A stretch of DNA of 64,000 nucleotides, from positions 97,409-161,408 of the forward strand of contig CALVXK010000001.1 in the NCBI GenBank assembly GCA_944369075.1. The letters are read 5' to 3'. The number at the start of each line of letters is the position of its first letter. Position 1 is the first letter of the stretch. This DNA is from an uncultured Bacilli bacterium (GTDB taxonomy: Bacteria > Bacillota_I > Bacilli_A > RFN20 > CAG-826). A model generated the notes under the pieces. That model ran no database searches and was not told the DNA's origin. It was given only the letters and a program-made list of their open reading frames with translations. The translations under genes and the position numbers were made by a program. Of this stretch, positions 1-8,715 are shown piece by piece.

Positions 1-454
1 TAACATAAGCTCTTGTATGTTCATGAAAATATTGAAGTGATAGATTTTCATATTTTCTTTCTTTTTCTACATCTTTTAATACTATTTTCTTATGTTTTGA
101 TAAGTATTCTTCAATCAAATCAACGAGTTTATCTCTATGTTGCGTCCCTATAACAATATCAGCACCAAGCTTAGAAGAAATTTCATCATAACCAAAATTA
201 GCATAGCATCCCATGACAGCGATAATAGCATTAGGATATTTTCTTCTAGCACTTGAAATATATTTACGGTCTTTAGAAACGCTTGTTTTAGTGACAGCAC
301 AGGTGTTAATTATAATAACATCTGGACTTAAATCAAAATTTTTATCAATAAACTTAAAACCTTTGCCTTCTAATAAGTTGGCAATTGATTCGCCTTCGTA
401 ATAATTTACTTTACAACCGAGCGATTCTATTAAAAAAGTTAAATGTTTTTCCAT
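1..454 (-). CDS. mtaB: tRNA N6-threonylcarbamoyladenosine methylthiotransferase MtaB, N-terminal part
   Basis: The reading frame opens with ATG at 454 and runs off the left window edge, so only about 151 N-terminal residues are present. It begins MEKHLTFLIESLGCKVNYYEG, then has NTCAVTKTSVSKDRK, MGCYAN and GADIVIGTQHR. These are the three cysteines and the segments of the UPF0004 domain of MiaB/MtaB enzymes; the radical SAM part lies outside. MtaB adds a methylthio group to t6A37 in tRNAs reading ANN codons. The start has an AAGGA ribosome binding site. The gene overlaps the upstream gene by 16 nt. An rsmE-mtaB order is also seen in B. subtilis (yqeU-yqeV). I prefer MtaB over MiaB because of SLGCKVN and the neighbours. 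Confidence 0.9.
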   Translation of the reverse strand, partial: MEKHLTFLIESLGCKVNYYEGESIANLLEGKGFKFIDKNFDLSPDVIIINTCAVTKTSVSKDRKYISSARRKYPNAIIAVMGCYANFGYDEISSKLGADIVIGTQHRDKLVDLIEEYLSKHKKIVLKDVEKERKYENLSLQYFHEHTRAYV

Positions 455-1206
455 TTTGAAATCCTTTTGTATACGTTATAACTGATCAATTTATTTTCAT
501 AAAGACTGAAAATAAAATCTATAAAGTTGTTATCGTAGTAATTTTTTACGACATTTTTTACTCTTTGAATAATTTTTTCACGATTTATTGTTTTCATGTG
601 TTTATCAAAAAGTGTTATAAAATTATCTAGATATCCCTGCTTAGATATAATAAAAATTATACATAAATCGTAATGATAAAAAGCACATGATGTCTCATCT
701 TCATCAACCTTAATTAATTGAGTAAATATCGAATCAAATATTGAAATTTTATACGTTTCGATAGGATTAACCAAAAATGGTTCAAATTTCTTTTTTAAAT
801 CCTCATATGGTGGCTTATTAATCTCTTGAAATTTTTCAGAATAAATAAGATTAGTAGATTTATTAAAGAATGGAATAAATATTTTCTGATTTTCGTTAGT
901 CAATAAATAAGGTAAATCACGACTTCTATTCAAAATATTTTGTCTAATTTGCTCATTAGTATTGAAATTTTTATTTAGTAGTTCTTCTTCGATTATTAAA
1001 TCTAAGTTAATTTTATTTATGATACCTTTAATTAAAATATTAGCTTTTATGATATCAAAAATATCGTCAACTTCATCGAAATTAATTGACGTCGTATTTT
1101 CTTCTAATAAATACCTATAATCTTTGAAAAATTGATATTCTTTTGAAGAAAATATTCTTTTTTTGTTTCTTTCTTCGTATAAATATTTATAAATATGGTG
1201 ATTCAT
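439..1206 (-). CDS. Hypothetical protein (255 aa)
   Basis: I do not recognise this protein. It is mostly charged and aromatic, rich in Asn, Ile, Lys and Phe, with no signal peptide, no clear membrane helix and no metal-binding cluster. The C-terminal 60 residues look helical. The start is only 2 nt after the rsmE stop and has no ribosome binding site of its own, suggesting translational coupling. Its 3' end overlaps the mtaB start by 16 nt, so it belongs to the rsmE-mtaB transcription unit. In B. subtilis nothing lies between these two genes, so this is a lineage-specific insertion or a gene too divergent to identify by eye. Confidence 0.75.
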   Translation of the reverse strand: MNHHIYKYLYEERNKKRIFSSKEYQFFKDYRYLLEENTTSINFDEVDDIFDIIKANILIKGIINKINLDLIIEEELLNKNFNTNEQIRQNILNRSRDLPYLLTNENQKIFIPFFNKSTNLIYSEKFQEINKPPYEDLKKKFEPFLVNPIETYKISIFDSIFTQLIKVDEDETSCAFYHYDLCIIFIISKQGYLDNFITLFDKHMKTINREKIIQRVKNVVKNYYDNNFIDFIFSLYENKLISYNVYKRISKWKNI

Positions 1207-1208
1207 AA

Positions 1209-1940
1209 TTAATTAAGATAAAAATTAAATAAAGATAATAATGCTATTGCAGCTGTTTCACTACGTAAGATTCTTTTTCCTAAAGATATATTTTTAAAAT
1301 TAAATGAATTTGCTATTTCGACCTCTTTTTCGCTAAAACCACCTTCAGGACCAACTAAAACATTTACTTCCTTGCCATTTAGTTTATCTAAATCATCAAG
1401 TAATACATTTGTTTTAGAAGAAAATTCTTTTTCATAAGCTATATAATTGAACTCATTATCTTTATAAATAGATAAATCATCAATATCATTAAGAACTAGT
1501 TCAATTTTTGGAACAATAAGTCGATGCGATTGTTCTGCTGCATTTTTAGCAATTTCACGTAATCTTTTGATCTTTTTTTCTTTTTTCTCTTTAGTTATTT
1601 TAGCGATACATCTTTCGGAATTTAATAAAACTATTTCACCTACACCAAGTTCAGTTGCTTTTTGAACTACTAAGTCTAATTTGTCTCCTTTAGGAATAGA
1701 ATAAATTAGTCTTACAAAAGCATTTAATTCAGGATCAAAATCAATCTTTTCTATTGCTCTAGCTTTTAGAATTGGAGATATACTTATAATTTCAGCTAAA
1801 TATAATTCTTTATTTATTACAACTTCAACTTTTTCTCCAATTTGATAATTTAAAACTTTTAACAGATGTTTTTCATCAGGCTCACTAAAAATAATCTCGT
1901 TATTTTCATCTAAAAAAGCAAAAAGTCGATGATAACTCAC
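1209..1940 (-). CDS. rsmE: 16S rRNA (uracil1498-N3)-methyltransferase RsmE
   Basis: RsmE methylates N3 of U1498 in 16S rRNA using S-adenosylmethionine. The 243-residue protein has the family length, with an N-terminal PUA-like segment and a C-terminal SPOUT knot. The hallmark motifs are LVQKATELGVGEIVLLNSERC near residue 90, VGPEGGFSEKE near residue 195 and LGKRILRSETAAIALL at the C-terminus, which form the SAM-binding trefoil knot. It overlaps the upstream zinc-ribbon gene by 4 nt and precedes the unknown gene and mtaB. Its position after dnaJ matches other Bacilli, except that prmA, usually between them, is absent. Confidence 0.95.
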   Translation of the reverse strand: MSYHRLFAFLDENNEIIFSEPDEKHLLKVLNYQIGEKVEVVINKELYLAEIISISPILKARAIEKIDFDPELNAFVRLIYSIPKGDKLDLVVQKATELGVGEIVLLNSERCIAKITKEKKEKKIKRLREIAKNAAEQSHRLIVPKIELVLNDIDDLSIYKDNEFNYIAYEKEFSSKTNVLLDDLDKLNGKEVNVLVGPEGGFSEKEVEIANSFNFKNISLGKRILRSETAAIALLSLFNFYLN

Positions 1941-2377
1941 TTTAAAGTTACTCCCTTTTTATCAAATGGGCTTTTCCTCATAGCTAACTTGATAATTCCA
2001 AAAATAAGGTAAACTAAATATAAAATTCCAAAAGGTAGTAAAAGGGACAAAACTAAAAGTGCATTGTCTGAAAAATAAATTGTTAAAAATAAAACAAGAT
2101 AGAAAGCAATATTGATTCCAAGTCTAATTAAACCTGACTTAATTTTTCCAATATAAAATAAATCAACTGAAAAAATTGATAAAAACATAGATAAAACATA
2201 GTAAATATTTAAACTATGTTGTTTAAAATTTTTGTCTTCAACATAAACTTGATCAATAGTTTGAGTAACGCACGAATCTTCTTCGTAATGTTCAATAGGG
2301 TTTTTGCATCCGCAATAAGGACATATTTCTTTGTTAAATTTTGTCAATCTTGCACCACAATTCTTGCATTTTAACAT
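1937..2377 (-). CDS. Zinc-ribbon membrane protein, TM2-like
   Basis: The N-terminus carries two CxxC pairs (CKNCGARLTKFNKEICPYCG), a zinc ribbon of the kind often fused to membrane domains. Residues 55-135 hold about three hydrophobic helices (from YYVLSMFLSIFSVDLFYIGK onward) with the short Gly/Asp-containing turn typical of TM2-like proteins. The function is unknown. It sits between dnaJ and rsmE where B. subtilis has prmA. A strong ribosome binding site (AAGGAAGGA) precedes the ATG. A candidate promoter lies in the roughly 60 nt upstream, so this is probably the first gene of a new unit after the dnaJ terminator. Confidence 0.75.
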   Translation of the reverse strand: MLKCKNCGARLTKFNKEICPYCGCKNPIEHYEEDSCVTQTIDQVYVEDKNFKQHSLNIYYVLSMFLSIFSVDLFYIGKIKSGLIRLGINIAFYLVLFLTIYFSDNALLVLSLLLPFGILYLVYLIFGIIKLAMRKSPFDKKGVTLK

Positions 2378-2435
2378 AGCAAAATCCTTCCTTTTGTTAA
2401 ACTATATGATAACACAGAACTAATATATTTTTAAC

Positions 2436-2466
2436 AAGAAAAGCCTAGACTTTTAATCTAGGCCCA
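2436..2466 (-). terminator. Intrinsic terminator after dnaJ
   Basis: A 7-bp stem GCCTAGA/TCTAGGC (2443-2449 with 2457-2463) is followed, reading the minus strand, by TTTTCTTGTT. It lies just after the dnaJ stop and ends the heat-shock operon. Confidence 0.8.
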
Positions 2467-2469
2467 AAC

Positions 2470-3624
2470 TTATTTTTTAAATCCTTTAGAGAATCTAGTA
2501 AAGAATGAATCATCACTACTTGTTGCTTCTTTATATGCTTCAAGAGCTTGCTTTTGATTTTTATTAAGTTTTGTAGGAATCTTTAGATCAATATGAACAT
2601 ATTCATCGCCATAATCATTCCCTCTAAGGTTTTTTACACCTTTATCTTTTAACCTAAAGATTTGATTTGGTTGAGTTCCAGCTGGAATCTTCAAATTGAC
2701 GTCTCCATAAACTGTAGGAACGCTAATAGTATTTCCTAAGACTGCATCAATAAAATCTAATGGGATAGTAATATGAATATCATTTCCTTCTCTTTTAAAG
2801 AGATTATGTTCTGCAACAATAACTTCAATATATAAATCGCCATTTGGCCCACCATTTGAGCCTCTTTCACCCATTCCTTGAATTCTAATTTGTTGACCAG
2901 ATTGAATGCCTGCAGGAATGTTGATTTCTTTTTCTTTTTTAACTCTCTTATAACCTTTACCACCACAATCTGGACATTTTGTATTAATAATTTTTCCAGT
3001 TCCACCGCAATAAGGACAGGTGGTTTCAGTTTGCATTGTGCCAAAGAATGTTTGAGTTTGTTTGACTACTCTACCTCTACCATTACAATGAGGACATGTT
3101 TGATAATCGGTACCATTTTTAGCACCAGTGCCTTTACAAGAAGCACATTGCTCATCATAGTTAATTGTAATAGGAACGGTTTTACCATTAATAGCGTCCA
3201 TGAAATTAATCTTTATACGCATCAATGTATCGTCACCTCTTCTAGGTCCAGCGGTTCTAGACGAACTTCTTGTTCCTCCAAAAGCACCACCAAACATTCT
3301 AGAAAGAATATCGTTTATATCGCCAAAATCATCAGATCCAAAGTTAAATCCTTCAAAGCCAGAACCAGAGAATGGATTTTGCCCACCACTTGCTTGGTCG
3401 AAAGCACTAAATCCAAATTGATCGTAGGTTTTTCTTTTGTTCTCATCACTTAAAACAGAGTAAGCTTCAGTTGCTTCTTTAAATTTCTCAGCATCACCTG
3501 TTTCTTTATTATCAGGATGGTATTTTTTTGCAAGTTTTCTATAAGCACTCTTAATTTGGTCTTGCGTAGCAGTTTTATCAACACCTAAAACCTCATAATA
3601 ATCACGTTTATTCGATTGTGCCAT
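2470..3624 (-). CDS. dnaJ: Chaperone protein DnaJ (Hsp40)
   Basis: DnaJ is the co-chaperone that delivers substrates to DnaK and stimulates its ATPase. The 384 residues show the full class I layout: a J domain (1-70) with HPD at 36-38; a Gly/Phe-rich linker to about 135; four zinc-binding CxxCxGxG-type repeats ([32 protein letters not shown]); then the two beta-barrel substrate domains. A strong GAGGAGG site precedes the ATG. It is the last gene of hrcA-grpE-dnaK-dnaJ, with an intergenic stem-loop after dnaK and a terminator behind it. Confidence 0.98.
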   Translation of the reverse strand: MAQSNKRDYYEVLGVDKTATQDQIKSAYRKLAKKYHPDNKETGDAEKFKEATEAYSVLSDENKRKTYDQFGFSAFDQASGGQNPFSGSGFEGFNFGSDDFGDINDILSRMFGGAFGGTRSSSRTAGPRRGDDTLMRIKINFMDAINGKTVPITINYDEQCASCKGTGAKNGTDYQTCPHCNGRGRVVKQTQTFFGTMQTETTCPYCGGTGKIINTKCPDCGGKGYKRVKKEKEINIPAGIQSGQQIRIQGMGERGSNGGPNGDLYIEVIVAEHNLFKREGNDIHITIPLDFIDAVLGNTISVPTVYGDVNLKIPAGTQPNQIFRLKDKGVKNLRGNDYGDEYVHIDLKIPTKLNKNQKQALEAYKEATSSDDSFFTRFSKGFKK

Positions 3625-3650
3625 AAAATTACCTCCTCAAAGACACATAA

Positions 3651-3682
3651 ATAGAGGGAAGCCACTTCATTCTTCCCTCTAT
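3651..3682 (-). terminator. Stem-loop between dnaK and dnaJ
   Basis: A perfect 10-bp inverted repeat (ATAGAGGGAA, 3651-3660, with TTCCCTCTAT, 3673-3682) separates dnaK from dnaJ. The run after it on the minus strand (TTTATGTGTCTTTG) is only partly U-rich. It may act as a partial terminator or as an mRNA-stabilising or processing hairpin that raises DnaK over DnaJ; this role is inferred. Confidence 0.5.
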
Positions 3683-3695
3683 CACTAATTAATAA

Positions 3696-5561
3696 TTACT
3701 TTTTATCGGTGAAATCAGCATCGATAACATCGTCATTATTATGTTCGCTTGATCCTTCGTTTGATGAAGAACTTTCACTACTTGTAGTTGTTGATTCTTG
3801 AGGATTTGTGTTAGTTGCACCACTTGAAGTAGCTTGAGCTTGTTGCATATAAGCAGCAGCTTTTTCAAGTTCGCCAATTTTATTTCTTAAAGTATTGATA
3901 TCGTTATTATCAAGAGCAGTCTTTAATTCATCTCTTAATTTAACGGTTTCTTCTTTTTGCTTTGGATCGATTGAATCACCTTTTTCTCTTAAAGCGTTAT
4001 CAATTTCGCTAATGAAAGATTCAGCCTTATTCTTAAGTTCGATTTCTTCTTTTCTTCTTTGATCAGCTTCTTTATTAGCTTCGGCTTCTCTAACCATTCT
4101 ATCGATTTCTTCTTTAGATAAACCATTAGATCCAGAAATAGTAATTTCTTGTTCTTTTTGAGTATCTAAATCTTTAGCAGAAACTTTAACAATACCATTA
4201 ACATCAATATTGAATGTAACTTCAATTCTTGGAGTTCCTCTTGGTGCTGGTTTAATACCACTTAATTGGAAGTGACCTAATAATTTATTGTCTCTAGCAA
4301 TTTGTCTTTCGCCTTGGTAAACCATAATATCAACAGCTGGTTGGTTATCTGCAGCAGTTGAGAAGATTTGTGATTTTGTTGTAGGAATTGTAGTATTTCT
4401 TGCGATTAATGGAGTCATAACGCCACCCATTGTTTCAATACCTAAAGTTAAAGGAGTAACATCAAGCAAAATAACATCTTTAACTTCACCGCTTAAAATA
4501 CCACCTTGATAAGCTGCACCAATTGATACTGCTTCATCTGGGTTAACAGAGAGATTGATCTTCTTACCAGTTGTTTTTGTAACTAATTCTTGGACAGCTG
4601 GCATTCTGATAGAACCACCAATCATTAAGATTTCATCAATATCATTCCATGTTAATTTTGCATCTTTAATTGCATCTTCGAGTGGTTTTAAACATCTATC
4701 AAGTAAATGTCTTGTTAATTCTTGGAATTTTGCTCTTGTGATCTTTGTTTCAAATGAAATAGGACCATTGTTACCCATACCAATGAATGGTAATGAGATT
4801 GTTGTTTCTAAGTTAGATGAAAGTTCAATCTTAGCTTTTTCAGCAGCATCTTTATATCTTTGTAATGCCATCTTATCGGAAATATCGACATTATATTCAA
4901 TCTTAATTTGTGCTCTAATCCAATCAGCCAAAACATTATCCCAGTCATCACCACCAAGTTTGTTATCACCTGCAGTTGCAACAACTTCGAATGTGCCATC
5001 ACCAATATCAAGAATAGAAACATCGAGTGTACCACCGCCTAAGTCGAAGACAGCGATTTTTTCACTCTTATCTTTGCCTAAACCATAAGCTAAAGCAGCA
5101 GCTGTTGGTTCGTTAATAATTCTTACGACATCAAGGCCAGCAATTGTACCAGCATCTTTAGTTGCTTGTCTTTGTGCATCATTAAAGTATGCAGGACATG
5201 TAATAACTGCCTTTTTGACTTCGTGTCCAATATTAGCTTCAGCATAAGATTTCATATAACCAAGAACTTTTGCAGAAATTTCTTGTGGAGTGAAATCTTT
5301 GTTAATGCAGTTAATATGAACTTTTTCGTCAGAACCCATTTTTCTTTTAATGGATGAAACTGTATCTGGATTAGTAATTGCTTGTCTTTTTGCAGCGTTA
5401 CCAACAATAACTTCACCATCAGCTTTAAAGCCAACAACTGATGGAGTTGTCATTGTTCCTTCTGGGTTTGGAATAACTTTAACTGTTCCATCAGCTTGTA
5501 AATATGAAACAACTGAGTTAGTTGTACCTAAGTCAATACCTAAAATAATTTCTTTTGCCAT
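3696..5561 (-). CDS. dnaK: Molecular chaperone DnaK (Hsp70)
   Basis: DnaK is the ATP-driven Hsp70 of the heat-shock response. The 621 residues show the ATPase domain, with [14 protein letters not shown] at the N-terminus, [14 protein letters not shown] and the [11 protein letters not shown] phosphate loop. These are followed by the linker [12 protein letters not shown], the substrate-binding beta domain and a helical lid. The tail is rich in Thr, Ser, Asn and Asp and ends IDADFTDKK. Upstream lies a perfect GGGAGG site. It sits third in the CIRCE-controlled operon. Confidence 0.98.
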   Translation of the reverse strand: MAKEIILGIDLGTTNSVVSYLQADGTVKVIPNPEGTMTTPSVVGFKADGEVIVGNAAKRQAITNPDTVSSIKRKMGSDEKVHINCINKDFTPQEISAKVLGYMKSYAEANIGHEVKKAVITCPAYFNDAQRQATKDAGTIAGLDVVRIINEPTAAALAYGLGKDKSEKIAVFDLGGGTLDVSILDIGDGTFEVVATAGDNKLGGDDWDNVLADWIRAQIKIEYNVDISDKMALQRYKDAAEKAKIELSSNLETTISLPFIGMGNNGPISFETKITRAKFQELTRHLLDRCLKPLEDAIKDAKLTWNDIDEILMIGGSIRMPAVQELVTKTTGKKINLSVNPDEAVSIGAAYQGGILSGEVKDVILLDVTPLTLGIETMGGVMTPLIARNTTIPTTKSQIFSTAADNQPAVDIMVYQGERQIARDNKLLGHFQLSGIKPAPRGTPRIEVTFNIDVNGIVKVSAKDLDTQKEQEITISGSNGLSKEEIDRMVREAEANKEADQRRKEEIELKNKAESFISEIDNALREKGDSIDPKQKEETVKLRDELKTALDNNDINTLRNKIGELEKAAAYMQQAQATSSGATNTNPQESTTTSSESSSSNEGSSEHNNDDVIDADFTDKK

Positions 5562-5584
5562 ATAAATGTAACCTCCCTGAAATT

Positions 5585-6244
5585 TTATTTAGATTCTTCT
5601 TGAGAATTTTCCTCTTTTTCTTCTACTTCTTTTTCAGTTTTATGACAGCTTACTTTAACCATTGCTGGTCTAATTAAGTGATCATAGAGCTTGTATCCTT
5701 TTAAAACTTGCTCTTTGACTAGATTTTCCTCATCATCTGATTCAATCTTGTCAATTGCTTGCATAGTTTTTGGATCAAATTTTTCATTTAATGCAGGGTC
5801 AATTGCTTTGACACCTTCATTATTTAATATGCCTAACAAAGTAGAATAGACATATTGGAAACCTTTTAAATAGTTTTTTGTTTCTTCGTTTTGTGGCTCG
5901 CTTTTTAGTGCTAATTCGAATGAATCAAGAACCATCAATAAGTCATGAACGAAACCTTCAATACGATATTTGACAGCTTCAGAATGATCTTTTTGAATAT
6001 CTTTTCTTAAGTTTGCCATATCAGCGTAAGCACGATAATAATCGTTCTTCCACTTCTCGACTTCCTGTTTTAACTTTTCGATTTCTTCATCTTTTTTTGC
6101 TAATTTCTTTTTATAAGATGCTTTCATTGAAATGTTTTCTTCAGGAACTTCTTCGCTTTGATTTGTATTTAAATCAGAAGTTTTTTCTTCATTTGTTGAA
6201 GTTTCTTCAGCTTCTAGTTGCTCTTTGTTTTCTTCATTAAGCAT
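5585..6244 (-). CDS. grpE: Nucleotide exchange factor GrpE
   Basis: GrpE releases ADP from DnaK. An acidic, low-complexity N-terminus (about 50 residues) leads into a long coiled coil ([20 protein letters not shown]) and the GrpE head. Typical segments there are [21 protein letters not shown] and [18 protein letters not shown]. The length is 219 residues, within family range. Its ATG overlaps the hrcA stop by one base (TAATG) and its GGAGG site lies inside the end of hrcA, so the two are translationally coupled. Confidence 0.96.
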   Translation of the reverse strand: MLNEENKEQLEAEETSTNEEKTSDLNTNQSEEVPEENISMKASYKKKLAKKDEEIEKLKQEVEKWKNDYYRAYADMANLRKDIQKDHSEAVKYRIEGFVHDLLMVLDSFELALKSEPQNEETKNYLKGFQYVYSTLLGILNNEGVKAIDPALNEKFDPKTMQAIDKIESDDEENLVKEQVLKGYKLYDHLIRPAMVKVSCHKTEKEVEEKEENSQEESK

Positions 6245-7272
6245 TATTCTTTACCTCCTTTGTTTTTATCCACTATTAAATGTTTTGTTAATTCATTAAT
6301 AGTGTATTCAAGCATGGATAAGACAACATTATAATCCATTCGCTTTGGACCAATAATTGCAATCTTACCTAGAGAATCACCTTCAATATCTATATCTTTT
6401 GTAATGATAGTTAAGTTATCTAAATCATCACTGATTTCAGAAGCATTAATTATCATTTTACCTTCATTTTTAGAAATTAAGTCACTTAAACGATCTGGGT
6501 TTGAAAATAAATCAAATATCTTTTTAAGTTCATCAACATCATCTTTGAATTCAGGTTGAGTTAACATATTCTCTTTTCCATAGAATGTTGATCTTTCTTT
6601 AGCAATATCGTAGAAAGTCTTAATCAATGTTGAGAATAAATAATCATAGTTAACAATATAATCTTTAAATATAGGTTTTAAATGTTCGAGTTTTTCAACT
6701 AAATCGCAAACCTTAGTTCCAACGAGACGTTTATTTAACATTTCCATACAATTTTTTACGTCTTTCATTGAAACGTTATCGTTTAAGATAAAAGTTTTGT
6801 TTTCAACATAACCCTTATCAGTAACAAATATTGCTGAACAACTTTTTTCTGTAAGAGGAACGATTTGAATATTAGCAAGTGCTTCAGCATCGCTATTAGG
6901 TCCAATTACAACACTGGTTAAATTAGTGATTGAAGATAAAATATTACATGTTTCAGAGATAACTTCCTCCAAAGATTTAGATGAAGAGAATATTGATTGA
7001 ATTTCATTTTTATATTTTTCATCAATTTTCTCATTTCTTAAATTTTCAACATAATATTTATATCCTGCAGTTGTTGGAACCCTACCTCCAGAAGTATGTG
7101 GTTTCTCGAGTAAACCATCTTTTTCAAGTTCAGCCATTTCGTTACGGACTGTAGCACTAGCATAAGGAAGTTTATAAGTGTCAACTAAATAGCTAGATCC
7201 AACTGGTTTAGCATTTTTAACAAAATCTTCGATAATTAATTTGAGAATTTTTTCTTTTCTATTTAGCTCCAT
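6244..7272 (-). CDS. hrcA: Heat-inducible transcription repressor HrcA
   Basis: HrcA binds the CIRCE operator and represses class I heat-shock genes. The 342-residue protein has an N-terminal winged helix (RKEKILKLIIEDFVKNAKPV, then YASATVRNEMAELEKDGLLE) and the family signature GGRVPTTAGYKYYV near residue 62. A GAF-like central part and a dimerisation segment follow. It is the first gene of its own target operon, directly downstream of a CIRCE element and a near-consensus promoter, so it should autoregulate. Confidence 0.96.
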   Translation of the reverse strand: MELNRKEKILKLIIEDFVKNAKPVGSSYLVDTYKLPYASATVRNEMAELEKDGLLEKPHTSGGRVPTTAGYKYYVENLRNEKIDEKYKNEIQSIFSSSKSLEEVISETCNILSSITNLTSVVIGPNSDAEALANIQIVPLTEKSCSAIFVTDKGYVENKTFILNDNVSMKDVKNCMEMLNKRLVGTKVCDLVEKLEHLKPIFKDYIVNYDYLFSTLIKTFYDIAKERSTFYGKENMLTQPEFKDDVDELKKIFDLFSNPDRLSDLISKNEGKMIINASEISDDLDNLTIITKDIDIEGDSLGKIAIIGPKRMDYNVVLSMLEYTINELTKHLIVDKNKGGKE

Positions 7273-7312
7273 AACTACCTTATAGCACTCCTTTTATCTA
7301 AGCGCTAGAAAT

Positions 7313-7341
7313 ATCATAAATGCTTAATTTAGCACTGTCAA
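7313..7341 (-). promoter_or_regulatory. Vegetative promoter of the hrcA operon
   Basis: On the minus strand the boxes are TTGACA (7336-7341), a 17-nt spacer and TATGAT (7313-7318). This is close to the sigma-A consensus. The -35 box lies inside the CIRCE element, which explains how HrcA binding could block polymerase. Confidence 0.9.
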
Positions 7342-7355
7342 GTGAAAGGTGCTAA
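7329..7355 (-). promoter_or_regulatory. CIRCE operator
   Basis: TTAGCACTG, a 9-nt spacer and AGGTGCTAA match the CIRCE consensus (TTAGCACTC-N9-GAGTGCTAA) at 16 of 18 arm positions. The element overlaps the -35 box of the hrcA promoter. It also contains the hemW stop codon (7352-7354). Confidence 0.93.
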
Positions 7356-8467
7356 AAATTAAAAATTTTTATCAATATAAAATCTAAGATAATCAAACCA
7401 TCGTCAGTAAAATAAAACTTTTTCTTAGTTATTTTGGCTAAATTATCTTTTACAAGTTCATCTATTAAAGTTTTATAATCGTCAATAAAATCACTCTTAA
7501 AAGTCTTTTTATAATCTTTTAGCTTAAATCCATCCTTTAAACGAAGATTAGTTAAAAAGAAATATTCTTTCATTGTTTTTGAATTTACTTCTTCTTTTTC
7601 AATTAAATTAGTTTTGTTTAAATAATTCGAAAGTGATTTCGTAAAATTATAACGATAAGGGCCAATATAGCCGTGACTTGCTAGACCAATTCCAACATAC
7701 TCCTTATTTTTCCAATAATTTAAATTATGTTTAGATTGATATTTCTTCTTTCTAGCAAAGTTAGAAATTTCATAACGCTCGTATCCATTTTTTCTAAGTT
7801 TATCTAATATAAAATCATAAAATTTACGAGAAGAGTCTTCATCTTGTTCTGAATATTTTTTTACATAAAAAATAGATCCTTCATCAACTATCAAAGAATA
7901 AATCGAAATATGATTTACATTTAATTTAATAAAACAGTCTAGATCTTTATTTAAATCTTCTAAGGTTTGACCTTTAAAACCATAAATTAAATCGATATTA
8001 ATATTTTTGATGTATTTTTTAACTTTATTTATTAATTCGAAGTAATCGATGGAGTAATCTCTTTTTATCTCTTTTAAAATGTTTTTATTAAAACTTTGGA
8101 TTCCAATTGAGATACGATTAACTTTATATTTTTTTAGTATTCTTAAAAACTCATCGTTAATATCTTCAGGATTTGCTTCAATAGTAAACTCGCATTTTTT
8201 TCTTCTTAAATCTTTAAGATTATCAAGTAAGTTTATTAAATTTTCTCTACTTAAAATAGAGGGCGTTCCACCCCCTATATAAATTGTCTTGAATTTCTTA
8301 AACTTCTTTTTCACTTCATCTAAATCTTCGATTAATCTATTTATATATTGATTTTCCCAAGATTTATTTGAATAAAATTTAACAAAATCACAATATGGAC
8401 AAATATTTTTACAAAAAGGAATATGTATATAAAGGCTATTTATTTTCTTTTTGTTTGTCTTTATCAT
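7352..8467 (-). CDS. hemW: Radical SAM haem chaperone HemW
   Basis: HemW is related to coproporphyrinogen dehydrogenase but inserts or carries haem. The radical SAM motif is CKNICPYCDF, preceded by LYIHIPFC. The HemW-specific HNLNYW motif is present (SKHNLNYWKN), followed by GIGLASHGY. The frame is open upstream to 8524, but I place the start at the ATG at 8467, only 14 codons before the conserved SLYIHIPFC. Even so the gene overlaps the upstream 86-residue gene by 32 nt and lacks a good ribosome binding site. Its stop codon lies in the CIRCE element. The lepA-hemW-hrcA order is as in B. subtilis, with two extra genes here. Confidence 0.9.
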   Translation of the reverse strand: MIKTNKKKINSLYIHIPFCKNICPYCDFVKFYSNKSWENQYINRLIEDLDEVKKKFKKFKTIYIGGGTPSILSRENLINLLDNLKDLRRKKCEFTIEANPEDINDEFLRILKKYKVNRISIGIQSFNKNILKEIKRDYSIDYFELINKVKKYIKNINIDLIYGFKGQTLEDLNKDLDCFIKLNVNHISIYSLIVDEGSIFYVKKYSEQDEDSSRKFYDFILDKLRKNGYERYEISNFARKKKYQSKHNLNYWKNKEYVGIGLASHGYIGPYRYNFTKSLSNYLNKTNLIEKEEVNSKTMKEYFFLTNLRLKDGFKLKDYKKTFKSDFIDDYKTLIDELVKDNLAKITKKKFYFTDDGLIILDFILIKIFNF

Positions 8468-8696
8468 CGTGTTCTTTTTGATATTTATCAAATTCAGCTT
8501 TTTGTTTTTCGTCATCAACATCAACTAAGAATCTATCCATTGTTTCTTTAGCGATTTCTTCATCACTTGGCTTTTCTTCTTTTTTATTTTTGTTGATAAA
8601 ACGATGTATTAAATAGGCAATAGCGCCAATACAAACAGCAATAACAATAATAATTAAAAGTATTGCCCAGTTATTTTCATTTAACCAATCAAACAT
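8436..8696 (-). CDS. Small single-pass membrane protein (86 aa)
   Basis: I do not recognise the family. One hydrophobic helix (AILLIIIVIAVCIGAIAYLI, about residues 11-30) is followed by RFINKNKK and a highly charged, probably cytoplasmic tail rich in Glu, Asp and Lys. By the positive-inside rule the N-terminus would be outside. It follows the Fic-like gene with 19 nt between and overlaps hemW by 32 nt, suggesting cotranscription. No function can be assigned. Confidence 0.7.
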   Translation of the reverse strand: MFDWLNENNWAILLIIIVIAVCIGAIAYLIHRFINKNKKEEKPSDEEIAKETMDRFLVDVDDEKQKAEFDKYQKEHDDKDKQKENK

Positions 8697-8715
8697 CTTT
8701 GTCTAATCTCCGAAA

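Noticed and set aside
2878..3453. 191-codon plus-strand open frame opposite dnaJ
   Set aside because: It is antisense to the well-conserved dnaJ and its product is low-complexity Ser/Thr/Phe, as expected for a shadow frame in AT-rich coding DNA.
4555..5088. 177-codon plus-strand open frame opposite dnaK
   Set aside because: Antisense shadow of dnaK; no ribosome binding site or recognisable family.
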